Shown here one piece after another: positions 25,048-33,711 of a DNA stretch of 46,019 bases (position 1 is the stretch's first letter; every line of letters starts with the position of its first letter). The notes under the pieces were generated by a model. The model was not told the origin of the DNA and searched no databases. It saw nothing but the letters and a program-made list of their open reading frames with translations. Location: assembly GCA_022820545.1 (NCBI GenBank), contig JAJEFG010000091.1, forward strand, positions 1 through 46,019, read 5' to 3'. Source of the stretch: Acidobacteriota bacterium. Its GTDB lineage: Bacteria > Acidobacteriota > Vicinamibacteria > Marinacidobacterales > Marinacidobacteraceae. Both the position numbers and the translations under genes were made by a program.

Positions 25048-27408
25048 TCAGGCGCCGTTGCCGGCCGCCTGGACGGCCCGCCAGATCCTCTCCGGGGTGA
25101 GCGGAAGCTCGATGTGCGTGACTCCCAGGGGAGCCAGCGCGTCGAGCACCGCGTTCGCCACCGCGGGGGTGGCCGCGATGGTGCCCATCTCGCCCGCGCC
25201 CTTGACCCCGAGCGGGTTGTGGGGCGACGGGGTCTCGATGCGGTCCACCTCGATTCCCGGCAGGAGATCGGCGCGCGGCACCGCGTACTCGAGCAGGGTG
25301 CCCGAGAGGAGCTGGCCGTCATCGGAATAGGCCCCGATCTCGGTGAGCGCCTGGCCCACCCCCTGGACGATGCCGCCCTGGAGCTGGCCCTCCACGATCA
25401 TCGGGTTGATCACCTTGCCGACGTCGTCCACCGCCACGTAGCGGAGGATGCGCACCTCCCAGGTGTCGGGGCAGACCTCGACCTCGCAGATGTGCGAACT
25501 CGCCGGGAAGGTGAAGTTCGCCGGGTCGTAGAAGCTGACGAAGTCGAGTCCCGGCTCCATGCCCTCCGGCAGGTTGTGCGCCGTGTAGGCGGCGAACGCC
25601 AGCTCGCCGAAGTCCTTTCCGCTCTCCGGAGAACCCTTCACGTGGACCCGGCCGGTGTCCCGGTCGTAGACCACGTCCTCCTCGGCGGCCTCGAGCAGGT
25701 GGGCCCCGAGCTGGAGGACCTTGGCGCGCACCTTCTCGGCGCTCCGGACGAGCGCCGAGCCGCCCACGCAGGCGCTCCGGCTGCCGTAGGTGCCCATGCC
25801 GAAGTTGACGCGGCCGGTGTCTCCGTGGACCACCTCCACGCTCTCGATGGGGACGCCGAGCTCGTCGGCGACCACCTGCGCGAGCGTCGTCTCGTGGCCC
25901 TGTCCGTGGGCGTGGGAGCCGGTGAAGACGCTGACCTGTCCGGTGGGATGGACGCGCACTTCGCCGCTCTCCCAGAAGCCCACCGCCGAACCGAGCGACC
26001 CGGCGACCGCCGAGGGCGCGGGACCGCTCGCCTCGATGCAGCACACGACCCCGACGCCGCGCAGCTTGCCCTCGGCGCGCGCCTCGGCCTGTGCCTGGCG
26101 CATCCCCGCGTAGTCGGCGCGATCGGCCGCCGTCGTCATCAGGCGGTCGTAGTCGCCGCTGTCGTAGAGGAACGCGACGGGCGTCTGGTAGGGGAAGTCC
26201 TCCTTGGGAATCGCGTTCTGCCGCCGCAGGTCGAGCGGGTCCCGGCCCAGCCGGGTGGCCGCGAGGTCCACGAGGCGTTCGACGAGGTAGGCCGCCTCCG
26301 GCCGGCCCGCGCCCCGGTAGGCATCCACCGGCACCGTGTTCGTCAGCGTGCCGTGCACCTTGCCGAACACTCCGGGCATCTTGTAGTTCCCGGAGAGCAG
26401 CGTGATGTAGAGCGCCGTCGGGATGAGGGGGGCGAAGGTCGAGAGATAGGCCCCCTGGTTCGCCCACGTCTCCACGTCGAGCCCGGTGAAGGTGCCGTCG
26501 CTCGTCATGGCGAGCTTCGCGACGGTGACGTGGTCGCGCCCCTGGGAATCGGTCATCTGGCTCTCGGTCCGGGTCGCGACCCAGCGGGCGGGCCGCCCGA
26601 CCTGGCGCGCCACCCACGGCACGATGACTTCCTCGGGATAGTGGAAGATCTTGCTGCCGAACCCGCCGCCCACGTCGGGGGAGATCACCCGCAGCTTGCT
26701 CTCGGGAATCCCGAGCGTGAAGGCGGAGAGCAGCAGCCGGATCGGGTGCGGGTTCTGGCTGGTGGTCCAGACCGTCATCTCCTCCGAAGCCGCGTCCCAC
26801 TGCGCCGCCGCCGCCCGCGGTTCCATCGCCGTGGGGATGAGGCGCTGGTTCACGAGTTCGATCTCCACGACCTCGTCCGCCTCGGCGAAGGCCTTCTCGC
26901 AGGCCTCCTGGTCGCCGAGCGCCCAGTGGTAGGAGACGTTGTTCTCGATCTCGGAATGGACGAGGGGCGCTCCCTCGTCCATGGCGCCGCGCGCGTCCAC
27001 CACGGTCGGGAGCGGCTCGTAGTCCACCTCGATCGCCTCGACCGCGTCGGCGGCGATGTAGGGAGTCCGGGCGGCGACCACCGCTACCGAATCCCCGACG
27101 TGGCAGACCCGGTCGGTCACCACGATGGGCCGGTCCGGAACCTTGGTGTCGGGCACCAGCCAGCCGCAGGGAAGCGAACCGCAGCCGCCGTCCTTGAAGT
27201 CCTGACCGGTGAAGACGGCCACGACGCCGTCCATGGCGGCCGCGGCCGAGGTGTCCATCCTGGTGATCCGGGCGTGCGCCTCCGGGCTGCGCTTGATGGC
27301 CACGTACACCATGTCCGGGAACTGGATGTTGGCGACGTAGCGTCCCTTGCCCTGAATGAAACGGGGGTCTTCCACCCGCTTGACCGAAGTCCCTACGTAA
27401 CGGCCCAT
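25048..27408 (-). CDS. Form II CoxL-type molybdenum hydroxylase large subunit
   Basis: A 786-residue Mo-cofactor subunit of the xanthine-oxidase family. The active-site loop reads AYRGAGR (363-369), the hallmark of form II CoxL proteins, which lack the copper-binding cysteine of form I. Other cofactor elements are DVGGGFGSK, GSHAHGQGHETTLAQV and the catalytic glutamate in GVKGAGEMG near the C-terminus. Form II enzymes act on various N-heterocycles, aldehydes or unknown substrates, and CO oxidation is doubtful. The operon's XdhC and PuuD-like genes make a purine-type substrate conceivable. ATG at 27408 has AGGAGGAG upstream. Length is typical. Confidence 0.93.
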   Translation of the reverse strand: MGRYVGTSVKRVEDPRFIQGKGRYVANIQFPDMVYVAIKRSPEAHARITRMDTSAAAAMDGVVAVFTGQDFKDGGCGSLPCGWLVPDTKVPDRPIVVTDRVCHVGDSVAVVAARTPYIAADAVEAIEVDYEPLPTVVDARGAMDEGAPLVHSEIENNVSYHWALGDQEACEKAFAEADEVVEIELVNQRLIPTAMEPRAAAAQWDAASEEMTVWTTSQNPHPIRLLLSAFTLGIPESKLRVISPDVGGGFGSKIFHYPEEVIVPWVARQVGRPARWVATRTESQMTDSQGRDHVTVAKLAMTSDGTFTGLDVETWANQGAYLSTFAPLIPTALYITLLSGNYKMPGVFGKVHGTLTNTVPVDAYRGAGRPEAAYLVERLVDLAATRLGRDPLDLRRQNAIPKEDFPYQTPVAFLYDSGDYDRLMTTAADRADYAGMRQAQAEARAEGKLRGVGVVCCIEASGPAPSAVAGSLGSAVGFWESGEVRVHPTGQVSVFTGSHAHGQGHETTLAQVVADELGVPIESVEVVHGDTGRVNFGMGTYGSRSACVGGSALVRSAEKVRAKVLQLGAHLLEAAEEDVVYDRDTGRVHVKGSPESGKDFGELAFAAYTAHNLPEGMEPGLDFVSFYDPANFTFPASSHICEVEVCPDTWEVRILRYVAVDDVGKVINPMIVEGQLQGGIVQGVGQALTEIGAYSDDGQLLSGTLLEYAVPRADLLPGIEVDRIETPSPHNPLGVKGAGEMGTIAATPAVANAVLDALAPLGVTHIELPLTPERIWRAVQAAGNGA

Positions 27409-27451
27409 TGCTCTCCTCCTCGCGATCCTCGATGAAAGTTGGGAGCCCCGA

Positions 27452-27919
27452 TCAGCTTCCGCGCGCGCCGGCGGCCACGATCGACTTCACGATGTTCTCG
27501 TAGCCCGTGCAGCGGCAGATGTTGCCTTCGAGGCCGTGCCGCACCTCGGCGTCGGTTGCTCCGGGATTCCGGTCCAGAATCTCCACCGCGGTCATGATCA
27601 TGCCCGGAGTGCAGAACCCGCACTGCAGGCCGTGGTTGTCCCAGAAGGACTGCTGCACCGGGTGGAGCCCGTCGGCGCCGGCGAGGCCCTCGATGGTCGT
27701 CACCTCGCAGCCGTCCGCCTGCACCGCGAGCACCGTGCAGGACTTCACGGCCTTGCCGTCCATGAGGACCGTGCAGGACCCGCACTGCGAGGTGTCGCAG
27801 CCGATGTTCGTCCCCGTCAGGCCGACATAGGCGCGCAGCAGGTGGCAGAGGAGAAGCCGGGGTTCGACGTCGAACTCCTCGGCCTTTCCGTTGACGGTGA
27901 GGCAAACACGGTGTCTCAT
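27452..27919 (-). CDS. [2Fe-2S] (small) subunit of form II molybdenum hydroxylase
   Basis: A 155-residue CoxS-family ferredoxin-like subunit with two clusters: the plant-type site GCDTSQCGSCTVLMDG and the helical site CGFCTPGM...CRCTGYENIV. It relays electrons from the molybdenum site to the flavin subunit. ATG at 27919 follows a strong GAGGAGG and is preferred over the 24-codon extension. It is the first gene of the long minus-strand operon, divergent from the VWFA protein gene. Confidence 0.93.
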   Translation of the reverse strand: MRHRVCLTVNGKAEEFDVEPRLLLCHLLRAYVGLTGTNIGCDTSQCGSCTVLMDGKAVKSCTVLAVQADGCEVTTIEGLAGADGLHPVQQSFWDNHGLQCGFCTPGMIMTAVEILDRNPGATDAEVRHGLEGNICRCTGYENIVKSIVAAGARGS

Positions 27920-27961
27920 GGGGAGGTTCCTCCTCGCCGGGAACGAATCATCCAAATCGCG

Positions 27962-27992
27962 AGAGTATCCGGGAATGGCGGAAATCCGCAAG
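27962..27992 (-). promoter_or_regulatory. Candidate promoter of the form II operon
   Basis: On the minus strand TACTCT (27962-27967, inside CCGGATACTCT) lies about 42 bases before the CoxS start. A CTTGCG/TTGCGG element sits near 27986-27992, around 18-19 bases further upstream. It is a plausible sigma-70-type promoter for the ten-gene run. Confidence 0.35.
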
Positions 27993-28040
27993 AGCAGAGG
28001 GAGCCTCCGCGCCGATCCGGCAAGAGCCGCGCCGGCAACC

Positions 28041-28046
28041 TAGACT
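28041..28046 (+). promoter_or_regulatory. Candidate -10 box for the VWFA gene
   Basis: TAGACT lies 20 bases before the ATG at 28067 and fits the TAnnnT pattern of this window. No -35 box is evident. Confidence 0.25.
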
Positions 28047-28066
28047 ACGGACTGAATCCCAACGCC

Positions 28067-29062
28067 ATGCGCACCGTCCTGATTCCCGTCGTCCTCGTGA
28101 GCGTGCTCGCGGGAGCCGCATTCGCGCCCGGACAGCCCCCGGCACAGCCGCCAGCGGCGGAGGAGCGGCCGGAAACGACCCTGCGGGAAGCGACGCTCGG
28201 GGACCGGTTCAGCTTCGTGGTGCGCGTCCCGAGCGTGACCCTCGACGTGGTGGTCGCCGACGAACGGGGACGCTTCATCACCGGCCTCGGCCCCGACGAC
28301 TTCGAGATCCTGGAGGACGGCGTCCCCCAGGAGATCCGCTATTTCACCGCCGACCTGACTCCGGTGACCAGCCTCCTGCTGCTCGACTCGTCCGCCTCCG
28401 TCCGTTCGAGCCTGACCGCGATCCAGACCGCGGCCTACATCTTCCTCCGCAACATGGCTTCCGAGGATCAGGGCCGGGTCGCCACCTTCAGCGAGGGCGT
28501 CCGCTTCGGGCCTCCGTACTCCACGGAGATCTGGAATCAGGTCGCCATGATCCGCGCGATGCGCCCCTTCGGGAAGACGGCGCTCTACGACGCGATCCTG
28601 ACGAGCCTCCAGGAACTCTCGCGGGTCGAGGAGCGAAAGGCGCTGATCCTGGTTTCGGACGGGGAGGATTCGGGGCCCGACGCGAAGGGGAGCGTCAGCA
28701 CCCGGGAACAGGCCCTCGAGGGGGCCCGGCTCTCCGAGGGCGCCATCTATACGGTGGGGTACACCGGCTGGAGTCCCGAGGGCGGGGGGAAGCTGAACCG
28801 GGAGTTCCTGGACGACGTGGCGGAGCAGAGCGGCGGACGGTCCTACTACCCCGAGAAGATCGAGGACCTCTCCCGGCACTTCCGGCAGATCCAGCACGAG
28901 CTGCACCGCCAGTACCAGCTCGCCTACCTCCCGTCCCGCGACCGCAAGGAAGGCGGCTGGCGCAGCATCGAGGTCCGGATCAAGGACCGCGGCGACCTCG
29001 TCGCGCGCACCCGCAAGGGCTACTACGCCGCACCGGAAACCGAAACCAGCACCTCCCGGTAG
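28067..29062 (+). CDS. Secreted VWFA domain protein (acidobacterial VWFA-related)
   Basis: A 331-residue exported protein: signal peptide (VLIPVVLVSVLAGAAFA), a beta-rich region with FITGLGPDDFEILEDGVPQE, then a VWA domain with the metal site D107-x-S-x-S (LLLLDSSAS), GKTALYDAI and LVSDGEDSG. The end reads YQLAYLPSRDRKEGGWRSIEV and VRTRKGYY-like, as in the acidobacterial VWFA-related family, where FxVxExGxxQ-type openings and YxxxxRKGYY-type ends are standard. Function is unknown; extracellular binding or assembly is likely. This protein is the main taxonomic hint in the window. It stands alone; a set of hairpins begins 11 bases after its stop. Confidence 0.9.
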   Translation: MRTVLIPVVLVSVLAGAAFAPGQPPAQPPAAEERPETTLREATLGDRFSFVVRVPSVTLDVVVADERGRFITGLGPDDFEILEDGVPQEIRYFTADLTPVTSLLLLDSSASVRSSLTAIQTAAYIFLRNMASEDQGRVATFSEGVRFGPPYSTEIWNQVAMIRAMRPFGKTALYDAILTSLQELSRVEERKALILVSDGEDSGPDAKGSVSTREQALEGARLSEGAIYTVGYTGWSPEGGGKLNREFLDDVAEQSGGRSYYPEKIEDLSRHFRQIQHELHRQYQLAYLPSRDRKEGGWRSIEVRIKDRGDLVARTRKGYYAAPETETSTSR

Positions 29063-29072
29063 GGCTGGGAGC

Positions 29073-29191
29073 GCCGGTGTTCACACCGGCACGCGCGGCG
29101 CCCAGCGCCGCGCACGTCGCAACCTCCAGCCCCCGAACCGCACACCCGGCCTGGAACGCCGGCTTCAGCCGGCACGCGGGCCGCAGGCCCG
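29073..29191. repeat. Modular GC-rich hairpin repeat, middle copy
   Basis: Four hairpins follow one another: 29073-29079 with 29084-29090; 29093-29101 with 29105-29113 (9-bp stem); 29158-29164 with 29167-29173; and 29177-29182 with 29186-29191. Segments such as GCGCCGCGCACGTCGCAACC match the copies at the window edges. Lying just after the VWFA stop, it may also end transcription. The 232-bp gap 29063-29294 holds this repeat and the promoter region of the next gene. Confidence 0.75.
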
Positions 29192-29257
29192 TAGAGCGCG
29201 AATCCCCGCTCCCCCGCCTGGCGGCCTGGCTTGGCGCCGCGCCTCCCCCAACAGGCG

Positions 29258-29263
29258 CATAAT
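29258..29263 (+). promoter_or_regulatory. Candidate -10 box for the acetamidase-like gene
   Basis: CATAAT lies 31 bases before the ATG at 29295. The ribosome site AAGGAG is well placed at 29281-29286. The -35 element is unclear. Confidence 0.3.
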
Positions 29264-29294
29264 CGCCTCCCCCGTTCCGCCCAAGGAGTCTCCG

Positions 29295-30308
29295 ATGCGC
29301 CACACCCCCTTCGCCGCTCTCGCCGTCCTCGCGCTCGCCGCCGCCTGCGGATCCCCCGCCCCCGCTCCGGCCCCCGACCCGGAACCCGCACCGGACCCCG
29401 TGCCCACGCCGGACTTCACGCTCCCCGCCGACAACACCCACAACCGCTGGAGCGCCACGATTCCGCCGGTCCTCACCGTGCCTTCGGGAGCGGTCGTCGA
29501 GATCTTCACCAAGGAAGCCTCGGACGGCCAGATCACCCTCGAGACCACCGCGGAAGAGCTCGCAGACGTGGACTTCGGGCTGATCCACGCGCTCACCGGA
29601 CCCATCGCCGTCGAGGGCGCGGAGCCGGGCGACCTGCTCGCCGTGACGATCCACGAAGCGGAAGTCCAGGGTCCCGGCTGGTCCGGCATCTTCCCCGGCT
29701 TCGGCTTCCTCGCCGACGAGTTCACCGAGCCGTGGCTGCGCAGCTTCGAGATGGAGCCGGGCGCCACCGAGGCGCGGTTCAACGACCGGATCACCCTGCC
29801 CCTCGCTCCCTTTCCGGGAGTGCTGGGCGTGGCCCCCGCGACCGACGAGATGCTGGTGACCATCCCGCCCCGGGAGAACGGCGGGAACATGGACAACCGG
29901 CACATGCGGCCCGGGGCCACGGTGTACATCCCGGTCCAGGTTCCGGGCGCGAACTTCTCGATCGGGGACACCCACGCCGTGCAGGGCGACGGCGAGGTCT
30001 CCGGAAGCGCCATCGAGGCCCCGATGCGCCTCGTGGTCACGCTGGAGGTCCTGCCGAATCCGCGGGGGATCACCGAGCCGGAGTACGAGACGGACGAGTA
30101 CTACGCGGTCACCGGATTCGACCCCGACATCGACGAGGCGGCGAAGAAGGCGACCCGCCACATGATCGCCTGGCTGGTGGCCGAGCACGGGCTGACGCGC
30201 GAGGAGGCCTACGTGCTCTGCTCGCTCGCCGGGGACCTCAAGATCTCCGAGACCGTGGACGTTCCCAACATGCTGGTGAGCATGCACATGCCGAAGTCGA
30301 TCTTCTGA
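29295..30308 (+). CDS. Acetamidase/formamidase family lipoprotein
   Basis: A 337-residue FmdA/AmdA-family hydrolase with a lipoprotein signal (VLALAAACG, Cys18) and a proline/alanine/aspartate-rich spacer of about 25 residues. The catalytic-domain pattern is clear: NRWSATIPPVLTVPSGAVVEI, LTGPIAVEGAEPGDLLAVTI, NGGNMDNRHMRPGATVYIPVQVPGANFSIGDTHAVQGDGEVSGSAIE, and the C-terminal AYVLCSLAGDLKISE. Family members hydrolyse formamide, acetamide or related small amides using a zinc site. An exported, membrane-anchored form is unusual. It is 14 bp from the downstream gene and likely shares its transcript. Confidence 0.92.
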   Translation: MRHTPFAALAVLALAAACGSPAPAPAPDPEPAPDPVPTPDFTLPADNTHNRWSATIPPVLTVPSGAVVEIFTKEASDGQITLETTAEELADVDFGLIHALTGPIAVEGAEPGDLLAVTIHEAEVQGPGWSGIFPGFGFLADEFTEPWLRSFEMEPGATEARFNDRITLPLAPFPGVLGVAPATDEMLVTIPPRENGGNMDNRHMRPGATVYIPVQVPGANFSIGDTHAVQGDGEVSGSAIEAPMRLVVTLEVLPNPRGITEPEYETDEYYAVTGFDPDIDEAAKKATRHMIAWLVAEHGLTREEAYVLCSLAGDLKISETVDVPNMLVSMHMPKSIF

Positions 30309-30322
30309 GAGAACCGCCGCCG

Positions 30323-32887
30323 ATGAAATTCCCCGCCGCCTTCCTGGCCGTGGCAGCGCTGACCGCCCTCCCCGCGCACGCCGGCTCCGCCCAGCAATAC
30401 GAGTACCCCGATCCTTTCCCGGGCGGCTACCCCTCCCCCGCGGGCGCCAGCAACGCGGGCCGGATGTACATGGAGAGCTACTTCCCGCCGCCCGTCACCG
30501 CCTCGCCCACCTACCCCGCCTGGTCGCCCGACGGCGAGTCCATCGCTTTCGCCTACCAGGGCCGCATCTGGGTCGTCCCCGCGGAGGGCGGCACGGCGCG
30601 GCAGGTCACGAGCGGGCCCGGCTACCACTCCCAGCCGAGCTGGTCGCCCGACGGCGGCCAGCTCGCCTACGCGGCCGACGTCGACCGCAACTTCGACATC
30701 TTCGTCACCGAGCTCGCCAACGGCGGGTCGCGCCGCCTCACCACCGACCGCTTCCTCGAACTGCGGCCCCGCTGGTCGCCGGACGGCTCCCGCATCCTCT
30801 TCACCACGGAGCGCGACGGCACCTTCGACCTCTGGGTCCACGACCTCGAAACCGGCACGGCCGAGGCCGTCATCGCCGACCCGGACGCCAACGACATGGC
30901 CGGGGACTGGATCGGGGACACCGACGACATCGTGTTCGTCTCCCGGCGGGGCGAGGCCGCGCTCGGGTCGGGTTCCCTCTGGCGGTATCGCGGCGCGACC
31001 GGAGCGGTGGAACTCCTGATCCGCATCGAGACCAACTACCAGGCGGCGCCGGTCGTCGCGCCGCACGGGGGCATCGTCGCCTACGTCACCGACGCCTCCG
31101 GCAACAACGACCTCTACGCCGTCCCCAGCGAGAAGTCCCCCCGCGGGATCCAGCCGGTCCGGCTCACGCACACCCGCACGGACGAGTACTTCCCCTCGTG
31201 GTCACCCGATGGCGAGCGCCTGGTGTACGCCAGGAACGGCGGCGCCACGGACCAGCCGCGCACGATCGACAACGGGATGGGGTTCGCGCTCTACACGGTC
31301 ACGCGCGGGGGCGGCGCTCCCCAGCCCGTGCGCATCGACGGCTACGCCTGGTCCGAGCCCACCGGCCGGCTCCGCGTCCGCGTCAGCGATGCGGACGGCG
31401 AGCTCCTGCCGTCGCGCATCTACCTGACCGGCTCCGACGGACGCGCGTACTTCCCGACTGCCAGCTACCCCCGCGTGGTCAGCGTCACCGAGGACTACTA
31501 CTTCCACACCGACGGCAGCTTCTCCGCGACGCTCCCGGTGGGCGACGCCACCGTCGAGGCCTGGCGCGGTTTCGAATACGAGCCCGTCTCGCGCACCGTC
31601 GAGGTCCGCGCCGGCGAGCACGCCACCGTCGAACTCCAGCTCGACCGCTGGATCGACATGGCCGCGAACGGCTGGTACTCCGGGGACAACCACATCCACC
31701 CCAACTACGGCGGCCACTACTTCGTCACTCCCGAGGACCTCCGGAACAAGGCCCACGCGGAGGACCTCAACGTCGCGAACGGCATGATCGCCAACTACTG
31801 GGGCAACAGCCGGGTCGAGGACCTCGAGCACTTCCTCGGGCACCCGCACCCGCACACCGGGCCGCGCACCATCGTCTACTACAACGAGGAGTACCGGCCC
31901 AGCTACTTCGCGCACCTCTCGCTGCTCAACCTGACCGAGCTGATCACGCCCTTCTACATCGGCTCGGTGGGCACCGCGCACCACGCCCTCTACCCCGACA
32001 ACGCGTCGGTGCTGCGCCGGGTGCACGAGCAGGGCGGCATCGGCGGATACGTCCACCCCTACGGGCTCCGGCACCGGGACCCCGACGCCGCGGGGGCGGG
32101 ATCGGCCAGGGAGCTGCCCGTGGACGCGATCCTCGGCCTCGCCGACTTCGTGGACGTGGCGTGCATCTGGAGCGACGAGCTCGGGACGGCCGAGGTCTGG
32201 TACCGCCTCCTCAACACGGGTTCGCGGATTCCGGCGACCGCCGGGACCGACGCCATGACGGACATCTGGCGGCATCCCGCGATCGGGACGACGCGCACCT
32301 ACGTCCATACGGGCGAGGACCACGTCCACTACGACGCCTGGGCCGACGCGATGGCGGCAGGCCGCGCGTTCGTGACCAGCGGGCCGATCCTGACGCTGGA
32401 CGTATCCGGGAAACGCATGGGCGAGGAACTGGCGGTGTCCCGCGGCGACACGGTCACCGTGCGCGCCACGGCCCGCTCGCTCTTCACCATGCACGGCCTC
32501 GAGATCGTGCAGAACGGCCGCATCGTGCATCGGATCAACGCCACGGGCGACCTCAAGTCGATCGACGCCGAGCTCGAGATCCCGGTCGAGAGGAGCGGGT
32601 GGATCGCGGCGCGGGTGCTGGGTCCGCCGCAGCACGGCGCGATGGACAGCTACCTGTTCGCGCACACGAATCCGGTCTTCGTGATCGCGGACGACGAGCC
32701 CATCCGCTCGCTGGACGACGCGGCGTTCTTCGTCCGCTGGATCGACCAGGTGCTGGAGGAACTGCGAGGGATGGACCGCTGGGACGACCCCGCCCAGAAG
32801 GCGGAGGTGCTCGCGACCTTCGAGGAGGGGCGCCGGCTCTACCAGGCGCAGGTGGACGAACTGCGGGGCAGCGGAGGCGGCCGGTAG
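30323..32887 (+). CDS. TolB-like propeller fused to CehA/McbA-type metallohydrolase
   Basis: An 854-residue exported protein with a signal peptide (FPAAFLAVAALTALPAHAGSA). Residues about 50-350 form a TolB-like beta-propeller with four visible WSPDG repeats (PAWSPDGESIAF, PSWSPDGGQLAY, PRWSPDGSRILF, PSWSPDGERLVY). A beta-sandwich follows at about 350-450. From about 450 on lies a PHP-like metallohydrolase of the CehA/McbA type, with SGDNHIHPNYGGHY, GGIGGYVHPYG and AGTDAMTDIW as metal-site segments. CehA and McbA hydrolyse aryl carbamates, but family substrates are broad. The neighbour is an amide hydrolase, which suggests joint processing of amides or carbamates outside the cell. Confidence 0.9.
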   Translation: MKFPAAFLAVAALTALPAHAGSAQQYEYPDPFPGGYPSPAGASNAGRMYMESYFPPPVTASPTYPAWSPDGESIAFAYQGRIWVVPAEGGTARQVTSGPGYHSQPSWSPDGGQLAYAADVDRNFDIFVTELANGGSRRLTTDRFLELRPRWSPDGSRILFTTERDGTFDLWVHDLETGTAEAVIADPDANDMAGDWIGDTDDIVFVSRRGEAALGSGSLWRYRGATGAVELLIRIETNYQAAPVVAPHGGIVAYVTDASGNNDLYAVPSEKSPRGIQPVRLTHTRTDEYFPSWSPDGERLVYARNGGATDQPRTIDNGMGFALYTVTRGGGAPQPVRIDGYAWSEPTGRLRVRVSDADGELLPSRIYLTGSDGRAYFPTASYPRVVSVTEDYYFHTDGSFSATLPVGDATVEAWRGFEYEPVSRTVEVRAGEHATVELQLDRWIDMAANGWYSGDNHIHPNYGGHYFVTPEDLRNKAHAEDLNVANGMIANYWGNSRVEDLEHFLGHPHPHTGPRTIVYYNEEYRPSYFAHLSLLNLTELITPFYIGSVGTAHHALYPDNASVLRRVHEQGGIGGYVHPYGLRHRDPDAAGAGSARELPVDAILGLADFVDVACIWSDELGTAEVWYRLLNTGSRIPATAGTDAMTDIWRHPAIGTTRTYVHTGEDHVHYDAWADAMAAGRAFVTSGPILTLDVSGKRMGEELAVSRGDTVTVRATARSLFTMHGLEIVQNGRIVHRINATGDLKSIDAELEIPVERSGWIAARVLGPPQHGAMDSYLFAHTNPVFVIADDEPIRSLDDAAFFVRWIDQVLEELRGMDRWDDPAQKAEVLATFEEGRRLYQAQVDELRGSGGGR

Positions 32888-32970
32888 GACGTTCCCGAAC
32901 CCGGAGCTCTATCCGGTTCGCTTGGTGGAGACCGCCGGCGGGACTCCCGTTCCGACAGCCCGGTCGCCGT

Positions 32971-32999
32971 TTGTGAACGGTAGCTACCGTCGCTACCAT
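32971..32999 (+). promoter_or_regulatory. Promoter and 14-bp palindromic operator of Phd/PIN module
   Basis: TTGTGA (32971-32976) and TACCAT (32994-32999) are spaced by exactly 17 bases. The spacer contains the perfect 14-bp palindrome ACGGTAGCTACCGT (32977-32990). The -10 box ends six bases before the ATG at 33006, so the transcript should be leaderless. A palindrome between -35 and -10 is the expected binding site for autorepression by the antitoxin. Confidence 0.6.
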
Positions 33000-33005
33000 C
33001 ACTCC

Positions 33006-33308
33006 ATGAGAGCCGTCGGGATCAAGGAGTTGAACAACCGCCTGAGCGAGTACGTCCGTCTCGCCGAGTCCGGCGAGACGGTTCTGGTCACGAATCGGGA
33101 CCGCATCGTCGCCGAGATCGGGCCTCCGCGGAAAACGGGCAATCCGCTTGCGGACAATCCGCGCCTGGCCGAGATGGTGCGGAAGGGGCACCTCACTCCG
33201 GCCCGGTCCCCACGGAAGGGCCCACTTCCCTCGGGAAAGCGCGTTGCGCCGCTCGCGCAGCTCCTGCGGGAACTTGACGAGGATCGGGCTGATCGTGATC
33301 TACCTTGA
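33006..33308 (+). CDS. Phd/YefM family antitoxin
   Basis: A 100-residue protein whose N-terminus (MRAVGIKELNNRLSEYVRLAESGETVLVTNRDRIVAEI split over strand-helix-strand) is the DNA-binding fold of Phd/YefM antitoxins. The C-terminal tail is basic then acidic and should wrap the toxin. It neutralises the PIN toxin encoded next, with which it overlaps by 14 bp, and represses its own promoter. The preferred start is ATG 33006; no Shine-Dalgarno is present, in agreement with the leaderless promoter. Confidence 0.87.
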   Translation: MRAVGIKELNNRLSEYVRLAESGETVLVTNRDRIVAEIGPPRKTGNPLADNPRLAEMVRKGHLTPARSPRKGPLPSGKRVAPLAQLLRELDEDRADRDLP

Positions 33309-33687
33309 CTCCTCGGTGGCCATTGCCGAACTTCTGGCGGAAGACCGGCGACCTCCTGAAGGGCTCTGGGACGACGATCTCATCTCGAGTCGCCTGTTGG
33401 AATACGAAGTCTGGGTCCGCCTCCACGCCCGGGGACTCGGCGAGATCAATGCCGAACCGGCGCGACAGCTCTTGCGCCGGGTCTCACTTTTGGAGCTGTC
33501 GCCGGTGGTGCTGGTACGCGCCCTTGAGCCCTTCCCGCGATCGCTTCGCACGCTCGACGCCCTGCACATCGCCTCCATGGCGCATCTTCGAGACAACGGG
33601 GAGCGCGTTGCACTCGCCAGCTACGACCGCCGGATGACGACGGTCGGCGAGACGATGGGCTTCCCGCTCTACGACCTCGGCAACTGA
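33295..33687 (+). CDS. PIN domain toxin (VapC family)
   Basis: A 130-residue PIN-domain ribonuclease. The four acidic active-site positions are visible: Asp in IYLDSSVAIAELL, Glu in SSRLLEYEVWVRL, Asp in TLDALHIASMAHL and Asp in LASYDRRM. VapC toxins cut tRNA or rRNA when freed from the antitoxin. The GTG at 33295 gives the common VapC opening and overlaps the antitoxin gene by 14 bp; TTG at 33274 is an alternative. The gene converges with the serine hydrolase after 24 bp. Confidence 0.88.
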   Translation: MIYLDSSVAIAELLAEDRRPPEGLWDDDLISSRLLEYEVWVRLHARGLGEINAEPARQLLRRVSLLELSPVVLVRALEPFPRSLRTLDALHIASMAHLRDNGERVALASYDRRMTTVGETMGFPLYDLGN

Positions 33688-33711
33688 CCGCCGAAAACAG
33701 CGGACTTCCGA

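Noticed and set aside
25048-27408. Calling the form II enzyme a CO dehydrogenase
   Set aside because: AYRGAGR lacks the copper-ligand cysteine; form II proteins are not reliably CO oxidisers, so only a general molybdenum-hydroxylase call is made.
24133-27435. 1100-codon open frame on the plus strand
   Set aside because: It is antisense to the CoxL, CoxM and CoxS genes, has no domain I recognise, and arises from high-GC codon bias. Many similar mirror frames elsewhere were dropped for the same reason.
27920-27940. GGAGGAACCTCC inverted repeat ahead of CoxS as an operator
   Set aside because: Half of it is the Shine-Dalgarno sequence and the loop would be two bases, so no hairpin or separate site is claimed.
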